Below, piece by piece: positions 1-8,584 of a stretch of 64,000 bases of DNA. The notes under the pieces are model-generated. The model did no database searches. It saw only the letters and a list, made by a program, of their open reading frames with translations, and was not told where the DNA came from. The first letter of the stretch is position 1. Every line of letters starts with the position of its first letter. Position numbers and translations under genes: made by a program. Source of the stretch: JAURVT01 sp049059935 (GTDB lineage: Bacteria; Actinomycetota; Actinomycetes; Propionibacteriales; Nocardioidaceae); assembly GCF_049059935.1 (NCBI RefSeq), contig NZ_JBMGQR010000004.1, forward strand, positions 49,944 through 113,943, read 5' to 3'.

Positions 1-675
1 GGGTCGCCACGACGACGGCATCTCGGACGCGACGACGCCCTGCACGTACTTCTCCAGGCTGATCACGTTGAGGGTGCCGCGCGTGCCGCCGCCCGAGGGT
101 GTCTTGGCGTTGCGCAGCCACCCGCGGTACTGCCGGGTCGTCCCGTTGGGGAGCACCAGGCGCGTCGGGACCGAGGCCTTGAACTCGCCCTGGCCCTTCA
201 AGTTGGTCCGGCCGGGGATCGTCCAGCGACGCCACTTCCCGCCACTCAGGTACTGCACCTTGGACACCGAGGAGCCCTGGTGCGGCACGATCCGCCAGCG
301 GCTCACCGAGGTCCAGGCCGGCAGCACGAACGTCTTGCCGTCGGCGGTGTCGCGGACCCGCAGGTTGCGCGCGGGCAGCACGGCGGTGTCCTTGCCGGTG
401 TCGGCGGTGACGAGCACGCGCAGCGTGGTGCCGACCGAGCCCAGCGCCGTCCCCGGGTAGTAGTAGGCCAGGATCTGCGCGTAGGTCAGACCCTTGGCGG
501 CGGCGCCGTTGGCTCCGTACTGCGACATGCCGTGGCCGTGGCCGTAGCCCAGCCCCGTCAGCGCGACCTTGCCGTTCGCGACCGGCACCGCCTGGTCGGC
601 CTGCGCGGGGCCCGAGACGACGAGCGCGGAGGACGCGACGGCCAGGACCGCGACGCCGAGACCCAGGCGCCTCAT
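1..675 (-). CDS. SpoIID/LytB domain secreted protein (3' end beyond the window)
   Basis: The first 225 codons are visible; the rest lies off the left edge. Residues 1-27 are a signal peptide ending ASALVVSGPAQA. The mature part opens with LGYGHGHGMSQYGA and then TYAQILAYYYPGT, the usual start of a SpoIID/LytB domain, and the edge cuts it at LEKYVQGVVASEMPSSW, another family hallmark. In spore formers the family contains lytic transglycosylases; in non-sporulating actinobacteria the role is unknown but probably extracellular and wall-related. The ATG at 675 overlaps the stop of the upstream amidase gene by 4 bp (ATGA), so the two are translationally coupled. Confidence 0.88.
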   Translation of the reverse strand, partial: MRRLGLGVAVLAVASSALVVSGPAQADQAVPVANGKVALTGLGYGHGHGMSQYGANGAAAKGLTYAQILAYYYPGTALGSVGTTLRVLVTADTGKDTAVLPARNLRVRDTADGKTFVLPAWTSVSRWRIVPHQGSSVSKVQYLSGGKWRRWTIPGRTNLKGQGEFKASVPTRLVLPNGTTRQYRGWLRNAKTPSGGGTRGTLNVISLEKYVQGVVASEMPSSWRP

Positions 676-2387
676 CGGTACTTCACCGAGTACGTGTTGG
701 TCTTGGGGTTGTAGCTGATCGAGCCGCCGGTGTACGTGGCCTTGTAGTTGCCCTTGCCGGTCCGGTAGATGCTGCGGGTCGGTGCGCCGAGGCGTCCGGA
801 GACTCCCTTGAGCGCGCGGTGCTTCTTGTCGACCTTGCCGTAGCTCAGGTAGGACGTGGCCCCGCGGGAGTAGATGCGGCCCTGGGCGAACGAGGCGAAC
901 CACACGCCCCCGACCTTGGTGGCCTTGACGCTGCTGGTCGGCACGCCCATCACGCCCGAGGTTCCCTTGGCGGCGCGGTGGCCCTTGTCGATCGCGCCCC
1001 AGATCGCGTAGCCGGCCGAGCCCTTGGCGTACACGCGGCCGTTGCTGAAGTTGGCGTAGGTGTAGCCGCCCTTGGCGTTCCTGGTCGACGACGTCGCCGA
1101 CCCGAGCTGCGCCCTGTAGCGGTTGTAGGTGGTCTGGATCGTCGGGCTCAGCCTCGGCGCGGCAGCCGGCGGCGTGACCGCACCGCCCCCGGCCATGCGT
1201 GCGGTGACCATCTGACGCAGGCCGTTGGCGCTGGTGTCGTTCAGCCAGGCGTAGCCGTAGCGGCCCGGGCAGGCGGTGGCCTTGACGTCACGGTGGCCGG
1301 AGATGCGGTTGATCGTGCGGCCGTCCATCGCCATCGTGCCGGTGGCCGGGGTGCCGAAGATGCTCAGGCGCCAGGCGATCAGGTTCGCGACGGAGGTCTT
1401 GAGGGGCGCGGTGAGGGCGGCGGTGTCGTAGTTGCCCATCATCGAGATGCCGACCATGTACTTGTTGGCGTTGGTGGTGCCCGAGTGCGCGCCACGGACC
1501 ATCTTGGTGATGCCGCCGCGGCGGCCCTCGTAGATGGTGCCGTACTTGTCGACCAGGAAGTTGTACCCGATGTCGCACCACTTCTGCGTCTTGGTGTGGT
1601 ACAGGTGCGCGGCTCGGACGTACGCCGGCGACTGCGCCTGCGTGTAGGTGTTGGCGCCGGCGGTGTGGTGGAGCAGCGCGCCGGACTGCGTGGTCGCGGT
1701 GGTCGGCGAGCTGCACGAGGACTGGTAGGTGGTGGTGGGCTGCCAGCTCGAGCGGAGCACGATCGCGGGCTGCGCGACCGCGGCGCTGCGCAGCGCCGTG
1801 CCGAAGGAGGCGCCGCTGACCTGGGTCGCCGAGGAGTCGAGCGAGACGTCCGAGGCCTGCGCGGTGATCGCGGCGTCCTCGGGCTGCTCGGGCGAGTCGA
1901 CGACGGCGACCTTGACGTCCTCGGGCGAGGTGCCGTCGGCCGACAGCACGCGCGCCGCGACGCCGTCCGCGTCACCGACCCACATCGGGTCGGTGCCCGC
2001 GAGGGCGCCGGCGTCGGACGGGTCGGGCTCGGAGAGGTCGAGCTGCTGCCACGCGCTCCAGGTGCCGTTCTTGCGGGTGCGCACCTCGGCCGTCAGCGAC
2101 GCGTCGTCCGCGCCGGGCTTCCAGGTGATGCCCACCATCTGGAAGGTGTCGGTGGCGGTCCGCTCGAGCGAGGCCACGACCTCCTCGCCGCCCGCGACCC
2201 GGGTCTGGGCCTGCGGAGCGACGTCGGGAACGGTGAGCGCCGTCGCGGTCGGCTCGGCCGCGGCGGACACGTCGGGGGCGTCACCGGCGTCGCTCGCGGT
2301 CAGGGCACCGACCGGGACGGTTCCGGCGAGGGCGAGCACCGGGGCGAGCACCGAGGCGCCGGCCAGCCGGACGAGGAGTGAAGACAT
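672..2387 (-). CDS. Secreted N-acetylmuramoyl-L-alanine amidase with LGFP repeats
   Basis: A 571-residue exported protein. Residues 1-30 are a signal peptide and about 30-210 a low-complexity Ala/Thr-rich region. A peptidoglycan-recognition/amidase_2 domain follows at about 210-390, with the zinc-site signatures LLHHTAG, then YNFLVDKYGTIYEGR and ISGHRDVKATACPG. The C-terminal third holds LGFP-type repeats (GVMGVPTSS, GRLGAPTRS with aromatic NGRVYAKG and QGRIYSRG turns), thought to anchor proteins to the mycolic or peptidoglycan layer. Expected role: cleaving the MurNAc-L-Ala bond outside the cell. It is the first gene of a two-gene unit with the SpoIID-like gene. Confidence 0.9.
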   Translation of the reverse strand: MSSLLVRLAGASVLAPVLALAGTVPVGALTASDAGDAPDVSAAAEPTATALTVPDVAPQAQTRVAGGEEVVASLERTATDTFQMVGITWKPGADDASLTAEVRTRKNGTWSAWQQLDLSEPDPSDAGALAGTDPMWVGDADGVAARVLSADGTSPEDVKVAVVDSPEQPEDAAITAQASDVSLDSSATQVSGASFGTALRSAAVAQPAIVLRSSWQPTTTYQSSCSSPTTATTQSGALLHHTAGANTYTQAQSPAYVRAAHLYHTKTQKWCDIGYNFLVDKYGTIYEGRRGGITKMVRGAHSGTTNANKYMVGISMMGNYDTAALTAPLKTSVANLIAWRLSIFGTPATGTMAMDGRTINRISGHRDVKATACPGRYGYAWLNDTSANGLRQMVTARMAGGGAVTPPAAAPRLSPTIQTTYNRYRAQLGSATSSTRNAKGGYTYANFSNGRVYAKGSAGYAIWGAIDKGHRAAKGTSGVMGVPTSSVKATKVGGVWFASFAQGRIYSRGATSYLSYGKVDKKHRALKGVSGRLGAPTRSIYRTGKGNYKATYTGGSISYNPKTNTYSVKYR

Positions 2388-2564
2388 GTGGGGGACGTCC
2401 TGTGACTCGTGTGACGGATGAGAATTCTGTGACTCGACTGCACGATTATGCGCACCGTAATTCGGGTCGCGCTACCGATACGCCAAATTAGGTAAATTCC
2501 ATGAGCGTAATTACAGAGGTGTTATTCAAAGGCCGTGGAAATGCCCGGAAATGGGCACGACAAA
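2388..2564. other. AT-richer intergenic leader upstream of the amidase
   Basis: About 180 bp with no credible gene, clearly less GC-rich than its surroundings (for example around 2475-2530). It lies upstream of the amidase on the minus strand and should carry its promoter and 5' leader. I could not fix a confident -35/-10 pair. I looked for a ydaO-type c-di-AMP riboswitch, common before actinobacterial wall hydrolases, and did not see its conserved core. Confidence 0.4.
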
Positions 2565-2597
2565 GCCCCCCGAATGCCGTTCGGGCACGCGGGGGGC
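2565..2597 (-). terminator. Stem-loop terminator after the LpdA gene
   Basis: Eight-base arms GCCCCCCG (2565-2572) and CGGGGGGC (2590-2597) pair perfectly, and the loop contains a further TGCC/GGCA pairing. On the minus strand the stem is followed by TTTG, so it suits termination of the minus-strand LpdA-type gene ending at 2614. Confidence 0.7.
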
Positions 2598-2613
2598 GAG
2601 GGGTGAGCGGGCG

Positions 2614-3996
2614 TCAGGTGCGCTTGTGCAGGCGTCGCGCGGCCTCGGCCACCGAGCCCGTCATCGACGGGTAGACGGTGAACGCCTGGGCGACCTGATC
2701 GACGGTGAGCGAGCAGGACACGGCCAGCGACAGGGCGTGCACCAGCTCGCTGGCGCGGGGCGCCACGACCACGCCACCGACGACGATGCCCGAGCCCGAG
2801 CGGGCGAACAGCTTGACGAAGCCGTCGCGCACGCCGTCCATCTTGGCGCGCGGGTTGCCGCTGAGCGGGAGCATGACGCACTCGGCGTCGATCTCGCCGT
2901 CGTCGACGGCCTTCTGCCCGTAGCCGACGGTGGCGATCTCGGGGGCGGTGAACACGTTGCTCACCACCTGGCGCAGGTCGAGCGGACGGACGGCGTCGCC
3001 CAGCGCGTGCGCCATCGCGATGCGTCCCTGCATCGCTGCGACCGACGCGAGCATGAGCACGCCGGTGCAGTCGCCCGCGGCGTAGACGCCGGGGGCCGAG
3101 GTGCGCGAGACCTTGTCGACGTTGACGAAACCGCCGTCGCCGGTCTCGACGCCGGCGGCGTCCAGGCCGAGGCCCTCGGAGTTCGGGATGGACCCGAGCG
3201 CCAGCAGGCAGTGGCTGCCCTCGACCGTGCGCCCGTCGGTGAGGGTGACGAGCACCCCGTCGCCCTTGCGCTCGACCGAGGCCATCCGCGAGCGGGACAG
3301 GACGTTCATGCCGCGCCGCTTGAAGACCTCCTCGAGCACCTCGGCGGCGTCGGAGTCCTCGCCGGGGAGCACGCGGTCGCGGCTGGAGACGAGGGTGACC
3401 TCGCTGCCCAGGGAGTGGTAGGCGCCGGCGAACTCGGCACCGGTGACGCCCGAGCCCACGACGACCAGGTGGCTCGGCAGCTCGTCGAGGTCGTAGACCT
3501 GCTCCCAGTTAAGGATGCGCTCGCCGTCGGGGACGGCGGTGGGCACGACGCGGGGGTGGGCGCCGGTGGCGACCAGCACGACGTCGGCCGAGATGCGCTC
3601 CTCGCCGGCGTCTGACGACACGGTGACGACGCCGCCGCCCTCGAGGCGGGCGGTGCCGCGGACGACGCGGATCTCCTCGCGGTCGAGGCGGCGGGTGATG
3701 TCGTCGGACTGCGCGAGCGCGAGCCGCTTGACGCGGGAGTTGACCGCGAGCAGGTCGGTGCTCACCGCGGACGACGACCGCAGCCCAAGCTCGGAGGCGC
3801 CCTCGACCTCGGTCATCAGGTCGGAGGTGGCGATCAGCGTCTTGCTCGGCACGCAGTCGGTGAGCACCGTCGAGCCGCCGAGACCGTCGCGGTCGACCAC
3901 GCTCACCTGCCCGCCCAGCTGCGCCGCCACCAGGGCAGCCTCGTATCCACCGGGTCCTCCGCCGACGATCGCCACGTGAGTCACGGGATCCATCAT
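2614..3996 (-). CDS. lpdA: NAD(P)H-quinone reductase of the LpdA type
   Basis: A 460-residue flavoprotein of the pyridine nucleotide-disulfide reductase family. The FAD-binding GGGPGG is at residues 12-17, an NAD-binding VVGSGVTGAEFA lies mid-protein, and a dimerisation domain ends it. In true dihydrolipoamide dehydrogenases the active site reads GGTCxNxGCxPSK; here it is GGSTVLTDCVPSK, so the first cysteine is replaced by Thr43 and only Cys48 remains. The same loss is known in M. tuberculosis LpdA (Rv3303c), which reduces quinones rather than lipoamide, so a quinone reductase role is more likely. Start chosen at the first of two adjacent ATGs. Confidence 0.88.
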   Translation of the reverse strand: MMDPVTHVAIVGGGPGGYEAALVAAQLGGQVSVVDRDGLGGSTVLTDCVPSKTLIATSDLMTEVEGASELGLRSSSAVSTDLLAVNSRVKRLALAQSDDITRRLDREEIRVVRGTARLEGGGVVTVSSDAGEERISADVVLVATGAHPRVVPTAVPDGERILNWEQVYDLDELPSHLVVVGSGVTGAEFAGAYHSLGSEVTLVSSRDRVLPGEDSDAAEVLEEVFKRRGMNVLSRSRMASVERKGDGVLVTLTDGRTVEGSHCLLALGSIPNSEGLGLDAAGVETGDGGFVNVDKVSRTSAPGVYAAGDCTGVLMLASVAAMQGRIAMAHALGDAVRPLDLRQVVSNVFTAPEIATVGYGQKAVDDGEIDAECVMLPLSGNPRAKMDGVRDGFVKLFARSGSGIVVGGVVVAPRASELVHALSLAVSCSLTVDQVAQAFTVYPSMTGSVAEAARRLHKRT

Positions 3997-4040
3997 CGCG
4001 CACGGCCCCGACGGGGCGAGCAGCAGATAGGCTGCGGACC

Positions 4041-4487
4041 GTGCCCCTCTACGCCGCGTGGGCGTCCAACCTCGATCCGGGCCGCATGGTCGAGCGGTGC
4101 CCGCACTCCCCCGTCGCCGACGTGGGCTGGCTGACGGGCTGGCGCCTCACCTTCGGCGGCGAGGACCAGCACTGGGACGGCGCGCTGCCAATGCTCGTGC
4201 AGTCGCCGGACGACCAGGTCTTCGTCGCGCTCTACGACATCTCCCCGCTGGACGAGCAGGCCCTCGACGAGTCCGAGGGCATCAGCCTGGGCCTGCACGA
4301 CAAGCTGCACGTCCGCGTCGACACCCTCGACGGGCCGGCCGTCGCCTGGACGTACGTGCTCGACGCCTACGAGGGCGGGCTGCCGTCGGCGCGCACGCTC
4401 GCGATGATCTCCGACGCGGCCGAGGCCGCCGGCGCCCCCGACGAGTACGTGCTCGCCCTGCGCGAGCGTCCCTGCCAGGCGGGCTGA
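4041..4487 (+). CDS. Gamma-glutamylcyclotransferase-like (AIG2 fold) protein
   Basis: A 148-residue cytosolic protein starting at GTG. The N-terminal YAAWASNLDPGRM matches the YFAYGSNL substrate-binding loop of the gamma-glutamylcyclotransferase fold, and the acidic LDESEG at about residue 80 contains the conserved catalytic glutamate. Members release 5-oxoproline from gamma-glutamyl amines, but many actinobacterial members are uncharacterised, so the substrate is open. It is divergent from lpdA with a 44-bp gap and followed closely by the purine nucleoside phosphorylase gene. A small conserved gene (Rv3304) sits in the same position beside lpdA in M. tuberculosis. Confidence 0.75.
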   Translation: MPLYAAWASNLDPGRMVERCPHSPVADVGWLTGWRLTFGGEDQHWDGALPMLVQSPDDQVFVALYDISPLDEQALDESEGISLGLHDKLHVRVDTLDGPAVAWTYVLDAYEGGLPSARTLAMISDAAEAAGAPDEYVLALRERPCQAG

Positions 4488-4508
4488 GCCGCGCCTTAGG
4501 GTGCTGGG

Positions 4509-5321
4509 GTGAGCGACGACACCCTGACCACCGACCCGCACGCCCTCGCCCAGGAGGCCGCCGCGCGGCTCCGCGAGCTCACCGGGGGCGGTGACCACGA
4601 CGTCGCCCTGGTGATGGGCTCGGGCTGGCTGCCCGCCGCCGACGTGCTCGGCGAGGCCGAGCACGAGGTGGCCCTGGCCGACCTCCCCGGCTTCAGCGCC
4701 CCGGCCGTCGCCGGCCACGGGGGCACCGTGCGCTCGGTGCGCATCGGCGGCCTGCGAGTGCTGGTGTTCCTCGGACGCACCCACCTGTACGAGGGACGCG
4801 GCGTCGGCCCCGTCGTCCACGGCGTGCGCACCGCCGCTGCGGCGGGCTGCCGCGCGATCGTCCTCACCAACGGCTGCGGCGGGCTCGACCCGTCCTGGTC
4901 GCCCGGCACGCCGGTGTTGATCTCCGACCACGTCAACCTCACCGCGACCTCGCCGCTCGTCGGGGCGACGTTCATCGACCTCACCGACCTGTACTCCCAG
5001 CGGCTGCGCGACCTGTGCCGCACCGTCGACCCCGGCCTGGCCGAGGGCGTCTACGTGCAGTTCCGCGGGCCGCACTACGAGACGCCCGCCGAGATCGCGA
5101 TGGTGCGCGCCATCGGCGGCGACCTGGTGGGCATGTCCACCACGCTCGAGGCCATCGCCGCCCGCGAGGCCGGCCTGGAGGTGCTCGGCATCTCGCTGGT
5201 CACCAACCTCGCCGCGGGCATCAGCGGCGAGCCGCTCGACCACGCCGAGGTGCTCGAGGCCGGACGCGCGTCCGCCTCGCGCATGGGCGCCCTGCTCGCC
5301 GACGTCCTCCCCCGCCTCTGA
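4509..5321 (+). CDS. punA: Purine nucleoside phosphorylase
   Basis: A 270-residue class I (trimeric type) purine nucleoside phosphorylase, GTG start. Visible signatures are the phosphate loop VMGSGW, the GRTHLYEG segment, TNGCGGLDPSWSPG, QFRGPHYETPAEIAM and GMSTTLEAIAAREAG. It converts inosine, guanosine and deoxy forms plus phosphate to base and (deoxy)ribose-1-phosphate. Its stop overlaps the next gene's start by 1 bp (TGATG). The mutase and aldolase downstream complete pentose use. Confidence 0.93.
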   Translation: MSDDTLTTDPHALAQEAAARLRELTGGGDHDVALVMGSGWLPAADVLGEAEHEVALADLPGFSAPAVAGHGGTVRSVRIGGLRVLVFLGRTHLYEGRGVGPVVHGVRTAAAAGCRAIVLTNGCGGLDPSWSPGTPVLISDHVNLTATSPLVGATFIDLTDLYSQRLRDLCRTVDPGLAEGVYVQFRGPHYETPAEIAMVRAIGGDLVGMSTTLEAIAAREAGLEVLGISLVTNLAAGISGEPLDHAEVLEAGRASASRMGALLADVLPRL

Positions 5322-6130
5322 TGCGCGTCCTCGTCACCGGCGCGGCCGGGTCCATCGGCCGCACCCTCGCGCAGGGCCTGCCCGCGCTGGGCCACGAGCT
5401 GCGCGCGCTCGACGTCGTCGACGCCCCCGAGCTCGCACCGGCGTTCTCGCTCGGCTGGACGGTGGGCGACTGCCTCGACGCGGCCGTGGTGGACGCCGCC
5501 GTCGCGGGCGTCGACGCCGTGGTTCACCTCGCGGGCAACCCCGACGAGGGGTCACTGACCGCCAGCCTGGAGTCGCACGTCCACACCACCGGCCACCTGC
5601 TCGACGCGATGGTGCGCCACGGCGTCGGCCGGTTCGTCTACGCGGGCAGCAACCACGCCGTCGGGCGCACGCCGCGCACCGACCTGGTGCCCGCCGACGC
5701 CGAGCCGCGCCCCGACACGTTCTACGGCGTCAGCAAGGTGGCCGCCGAGGCCGTCATGCGGCTCTACGTCGACCGGCACGGCCTCGACGCCGTGTCGTGC
5801 CGGATCGGCAGCTTCCTGCCGCAGCCCGAGACGCGACGCAACCTCGCCACCTGGCTGTCGCCGCACGACTGCGTGCGGATGGTGCACGCCTCGCTCACCG
5901 CGCCGTCGCCCGGCTTCGTCCAGGTGTGGGGCATCTCGGCCAACACCGACCGGTGGTGGGACCTCTCGGCCGGCCGGGCCATCGGCTACGACCCGCAGGA
6001 CGACGCCGCCGGCTGGGCGGGCGACCTGCCCGCCCGTGCCGCCGACGACGCGGAGGCGGCCTACGTCGGCGGCCCGTTCGCGACGTCCGAGCACGAGCGC
6101 CCGGCGTTCGACCCCGTCCAGGAGGCGTGA
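5321..6130 (+). CDS. NAD-dependent epimerase/dehydratase family, uronate dehydrogenase-like
   Basis: A 269-residue short-chain (extended) Rossmann enzyme. VTGAAGSIGRTL at residue 5 binds NAD and YGVSK carries the catalytic Tyr/Lys. The segments AGSNHAVGRTPR, RIGSFLPQPETRRNLATWLS and WGISANTDRWWD resemble the Agrobacterium uronate dehydrogenase family (SSNHTIGYYP, RIGSCTPEP, WGASANDAGWWD). That family oxidises hexuronates to aldarolactones. Its place between a purine phosphorylase and a sugar mutase, with 1-bp overlaps on both sides, raises the possibility of a pentose-related substrate; that is inference. The start follows from the TGATG overlap. Confidence 0.75.
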   Translation: MRVLVTGAAGSIGRTLAQGLPALGHELRALDVVDAPELAPAFSLGWTVGDCLDAAVVDAAVAGVDAVVHLAGNPDEGSLTASLESHVHTTGHLLDAMVRHGVGRFVYAGSNHAVGRTPRTDLVPADAEPRPDTFYGVSKVAAEAVMRLYVDRHGLDAVSCRIGSFLPQPETRRNLATWLSPHDCVRMVHASLTAPSPGFVQVWGISANTDRWWDLSAGRAIGYDPQDDAAGWAGDLPARAADDAEAAYVGGPFATSEHERPAFDPVQEA

Positions 6131-7767
6131 TGACCGACCTCGTCCAGCAGGCCCGCGACTGGGTGGCGCAGGACCCCGACCCGCTGACCCGCGGCGAGCT
6201 CACCCGCCTCGTCGAGGACGGGTCGGACGAGGCGCGCGCCGAGCTGGCCGAGCGGTTCGACGGCACCCTGACGTTCGGCACCGCCGGCCTGCGCGGCCCC
6301 CTGCGCGCCGGGCCGCAGGGCATGAACCGCGTCGTCGTGGCGCGCGCGGCCGCCGGCCTGGCCGCGTACCTGCTGGAGCAGGAGAGCGACCCGTCGGTGG
6401 TCATCGGGCACGACGCGCGGCACAACTCCGAGCGGTTCGCTCGCGACACCGCCGAGATCATGGCGGCGCTCGGCGTCCGGGCCCACCTGCTGCCCCGCGC
6501 ACTGCCCACGCCCGTGCTCGCGTTCGCGATCGGGCACCTGGGCACGTCGGCGGGCGTCATGGTCACCGCGTCCCACAACCCGCCCCAGGACAACGGCTAC
6601 AAGGTCTACCTCGGCGACGGCATCCAGATCGTCCCGCCCGCCGACGCCGCCATCGCGGCACAGATCGACGCCGTCGGGCGCGTGGACGCCCTCCTGCGCA
6701 GCGACGACTACGCGCACCTGGACGACTCGGTCGAGCGGGCGTACGTCGCCGCGGTGGCCGCGGTGCCCGACGACGGCCCGCGCGACCTCGTCGTCGCCTA
6801 CACCCCGATGCACGGGGTGGGCGCCGACGTCGTCGACGCGGTGGTCGCCGCGTCGGGCTTCTCGCCGCTGCACGTGGTGGCCGAGCAGCGCGAGCCCGAC
6901 CCCGACTTCCCGACCGTCGCGTTCCCCAACCCCGAGGAGCCGGGCGCGATGGACCTGGCGCTCGCGCTCGCCGAGCAGGTCGGTGCCGACGTCGTCGTCG
7001 CCAACGACCCCGACGCCGACCGCTGCGCCGTCGGTGTGCCGACCGGCCAGGGCTGGCGGATGCTCACCGGCGACGAGACCGGCGTGCTGCTCGCCGACCT
7101 GCTGCTGCGCCGAGGCGTCGAGGGCACGTACGCCTGCTCGATCGTGTCGTCGTCGCTGCTCGGGCGCCTGGCCGCCGCCCACGGCCAGCGCCACGCCCAG
7201 ACCCTCACCGGCTTCAAGTGGATCGCGCGCGCCGACGGCCTCGCGTTCGGCTACGAGGAGGCGCTCGGCTACGCGGTCGCACCCACGATCGCCCGCGACA
7301 AGGACGGCATCTCCGCGATGGCCCGCGTCCTGCAGCTCGCCGCCGAGCTCAAGGCCGAGGGCCGCTCCCTCGCCGACCGCCTGGACGACCTCGCCCGCGA
7401 GCACGGCCTGCACGCCACCAGCCAGCTGTCGGTGCGCGTCGACGACCTGTCGCTCATCGCCGACGCGATGGCCCGGCTGCGCGCCGACCCTCCGCGCGCG
7501 CTCGGAGGCCTCGACGTCGTCGGCGTCGACGACCTCGCCCGCGGCGGTGACGGCCTGCCGCCCACCGACGGCCTGCGCATCCGCCTCGCCGAGCACGCTC
7601 GCGTCGTCGTCCGCCCGTCGGGCACCGAGCCCAAGCTCAAGGCCTACCTCGAGGTGGTGCTCGACGTCACCGACGACGCCCCCGACGCCGTCGACGCCCT
7701 GCGCATCGCCGCCGCCGGCCGTCTCGACGCGATCCGGGGTGACCTGGCGCTGCTCGTGGGTGGGTGA
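6130..7767 (+). CDS. pmmB: Phospho-sugar mutase (phosphopentomutase/phosphomannomutase family)
   Basis: A 545-residue alpha-D-phosphohexomutase family enzyme of the PGM2/PmmB branch. Signatures are FGTAGLRG near residue 50, the phosphoserine loop TASHNP with Ser148, the metal loop DPDADR at 293-298, the sugar loop GYEEALGY, and RPSGTEPKLK at the C-terminus. The PGM2 branch includes enzymes acting on ribose-1-phosphate and deoxyribose-1-phosphate. Directly downstream of purine nucleoside phosphorylase and near deoC, a phosphopentomutase role is the best guess. M. tuberculosis has the same deoD-pmmB neighbours. The start overlaps the upstream stop by 1 bp. Confidence 0.88.
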   Translation: MTDLVQQARDWVAQDPDPLTRGELTRLVEDGSDEARAELAERFDGTLTFGTAGLRGPLRAGPQGMNRVVVARAAAGLAAYLLEQESDPSVVIGHDARHNSERFARDTAEIMAALGVRAHLLPRALPTPVLAFAIGHLGTSAGVMVTASHNPPQDNGYKVYLGDGIQIVPPADAAIAAQIDAVGRVDALLRSDDYAHLDDSVERAYVAAVAAVPDDGPRDLVVAYTPMHGVGADVVDAVVAASGFSPLHVVAEQREPDPDFPTVAFPNPEEPGAMDLALALAEQVGADVVVANDPDADRCAVGVPTGQGWRMLTGDETGVLLADLLLRRGVEGTYACSIVSSSLLGRLAAAHGQRHAQTLTGFKWIARADGLAFGYEEALGYAVAPTIARDKDGISAMARVLQLAAELKAEGRSLADRLDDLAREHGLHATSQLSVRVDDLSLIADAMARLRADPPRALGGLDVVGVDDLARGGDGLPPTDGLRIRLAEHARVVVRPSGTEPKLKAYLEVVLDVTDDAPDAVDALRIAAAGRLDAIRGDLALLVGG

Positions 7768-7793
7768 AGGGCGGGCCTGCTCTGCTCGACGCG

Positions 7794-7836
7794 AGAATCT
7801 GCGTATGGCCGTGTGGGGAGGCCATACGCCGATTCT
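7794..7836. terminator. Long stem-loop between convergent genes
   Basis: Arms of 17 bases (7794-7810 and 7820-7836; AGAATCTGCGTATGGCC against its complement with one mismatch) enclose a 9-base loop. It lies between the mutase gene (ends 7767) and the convergent membrane protein gene (ends 7877), so a bidirectional terminator is the simplest reading. There is no U-tract. Two other long stem-loops in the window share this style. Confidence 0.6.
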
Positions 7837-7876
7837 TCGGTCCGCTTCCTCGCCGCCCCGACCCCGGGCCGGCACC

Positions 7877-8530
7877 TCACCCCAGCAGCGCGACGACCAC
7901 CACGGCGACGAGCAGGGCGACGGGGGCCACGACGAGGGGCCAGTGGACGGTGCGGACGACGGCGTCGTGGGGGCCGGCCTCGTGCAGGGGCTCGGGGGTC
8001 GAGCGGTGGGTCGATGCGTAGGTCTGGACCTTGAGGACGACGTAGTCGGCGTAGTCGGTGCCCACCACCTCCGAGCCCTCGAGGGTGGGACGGGTGGCGA
8101 ACTCGCGCGAGGACGACGACCCGAACGCGCCGCCCGGGCCGGCGGCCCCCGGCTGGTTGCCGCGGAGGATCTTGCGGGCGCTCTTGCCGATCGCGATGGC
8201 GTGGTGGGTCTTGTCGCCGGCGCTGACCTGCAGGGTCTGGCGGACGTCGACGTCGGTGACGGCGCGCCACGGGATGCGGACCGACGTCCAGGCGTTGCGG
8301 ATGAGCAGGTGGTCGCGGCGGGCGTGCACGGTGGGCCGCACCAGCGCGGCGTAGGTGAGGACGGCCAGCAGGGCGACCACCGCGAGCACGAGCACGGTGG
8401 CGCGGTCGAGGCCCGCCGAGACGACCGCAGCGGCGATCAGGGCCAGCACGACCAGGCCGACGACGCCGACCCAGCGGCCCGCCGTCGGCGTGAACCGCTC
8501 GAGCACCTCGGGAGGCTGGTGGTCCGCCAT
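7877..8530 (-). CDS. Bacterial PH-domain membrane protein
   Basis: A 217-residue protein with two N-terminal membrane helices (about residues 19-40 and 45-65), a middle domain (VHARRDHLLIRNAWTSVRIPWRAVTDVDVRQ) typical of actinobacterial PH domains, a Gly/Ser-rich linker, and a C-terminal helix (about 195-216). No catalytic residues are visible and the function is unknown. It is transcribed away from deoC, whose ATG lies 54 bp beyond its own start, so the two genes share a short divergent promoter region. Confidence 0.7.
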   Translation of the reverse strand: MADHQPPEVLERFTPTAGRWVGVVGLVVLALIAAAVVSAGLDRATVLVLAVVALLAVLTYAALVRPTVHARRDHLLIRNAWTSVRIPWRAVTDVDVRQTLQVSAGDKTHHAIAIGKSARKILRGNQPGAAGPGGAFGSSSSREFATRPTLEGSEVVGTDYADYVVLKVQTYASTHRSTPEPLHEAGPHDAVVRTVHWPLVVAPVALLVAVVVVALLG

Positions 8531-8584
8531 GTCCCCATCCTCCTACACTCCCCAGGTGACCACGACGGCGAGACGGGTGCTGCG

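Noticed and set aside
819..2381. Long plus-strand open frame of 520 codons opposite the amidase gene
   Set aside because: It is the antisense shadow of a clear amidase gene. Its protein is Arg/Gly/Val-rich without any family pattern, as expected in very GC-rich DNA. The same holds for the long antisense frames over lpdA, the mutase, deoC, soxA and dimethylglycine oxidase.
2388..2564. c-di-AMP (ydaO-type) riboswitch before the amidase
   Set aside because: The gene type and leader length fit, but the conserved core sequence and pairing could not be found.
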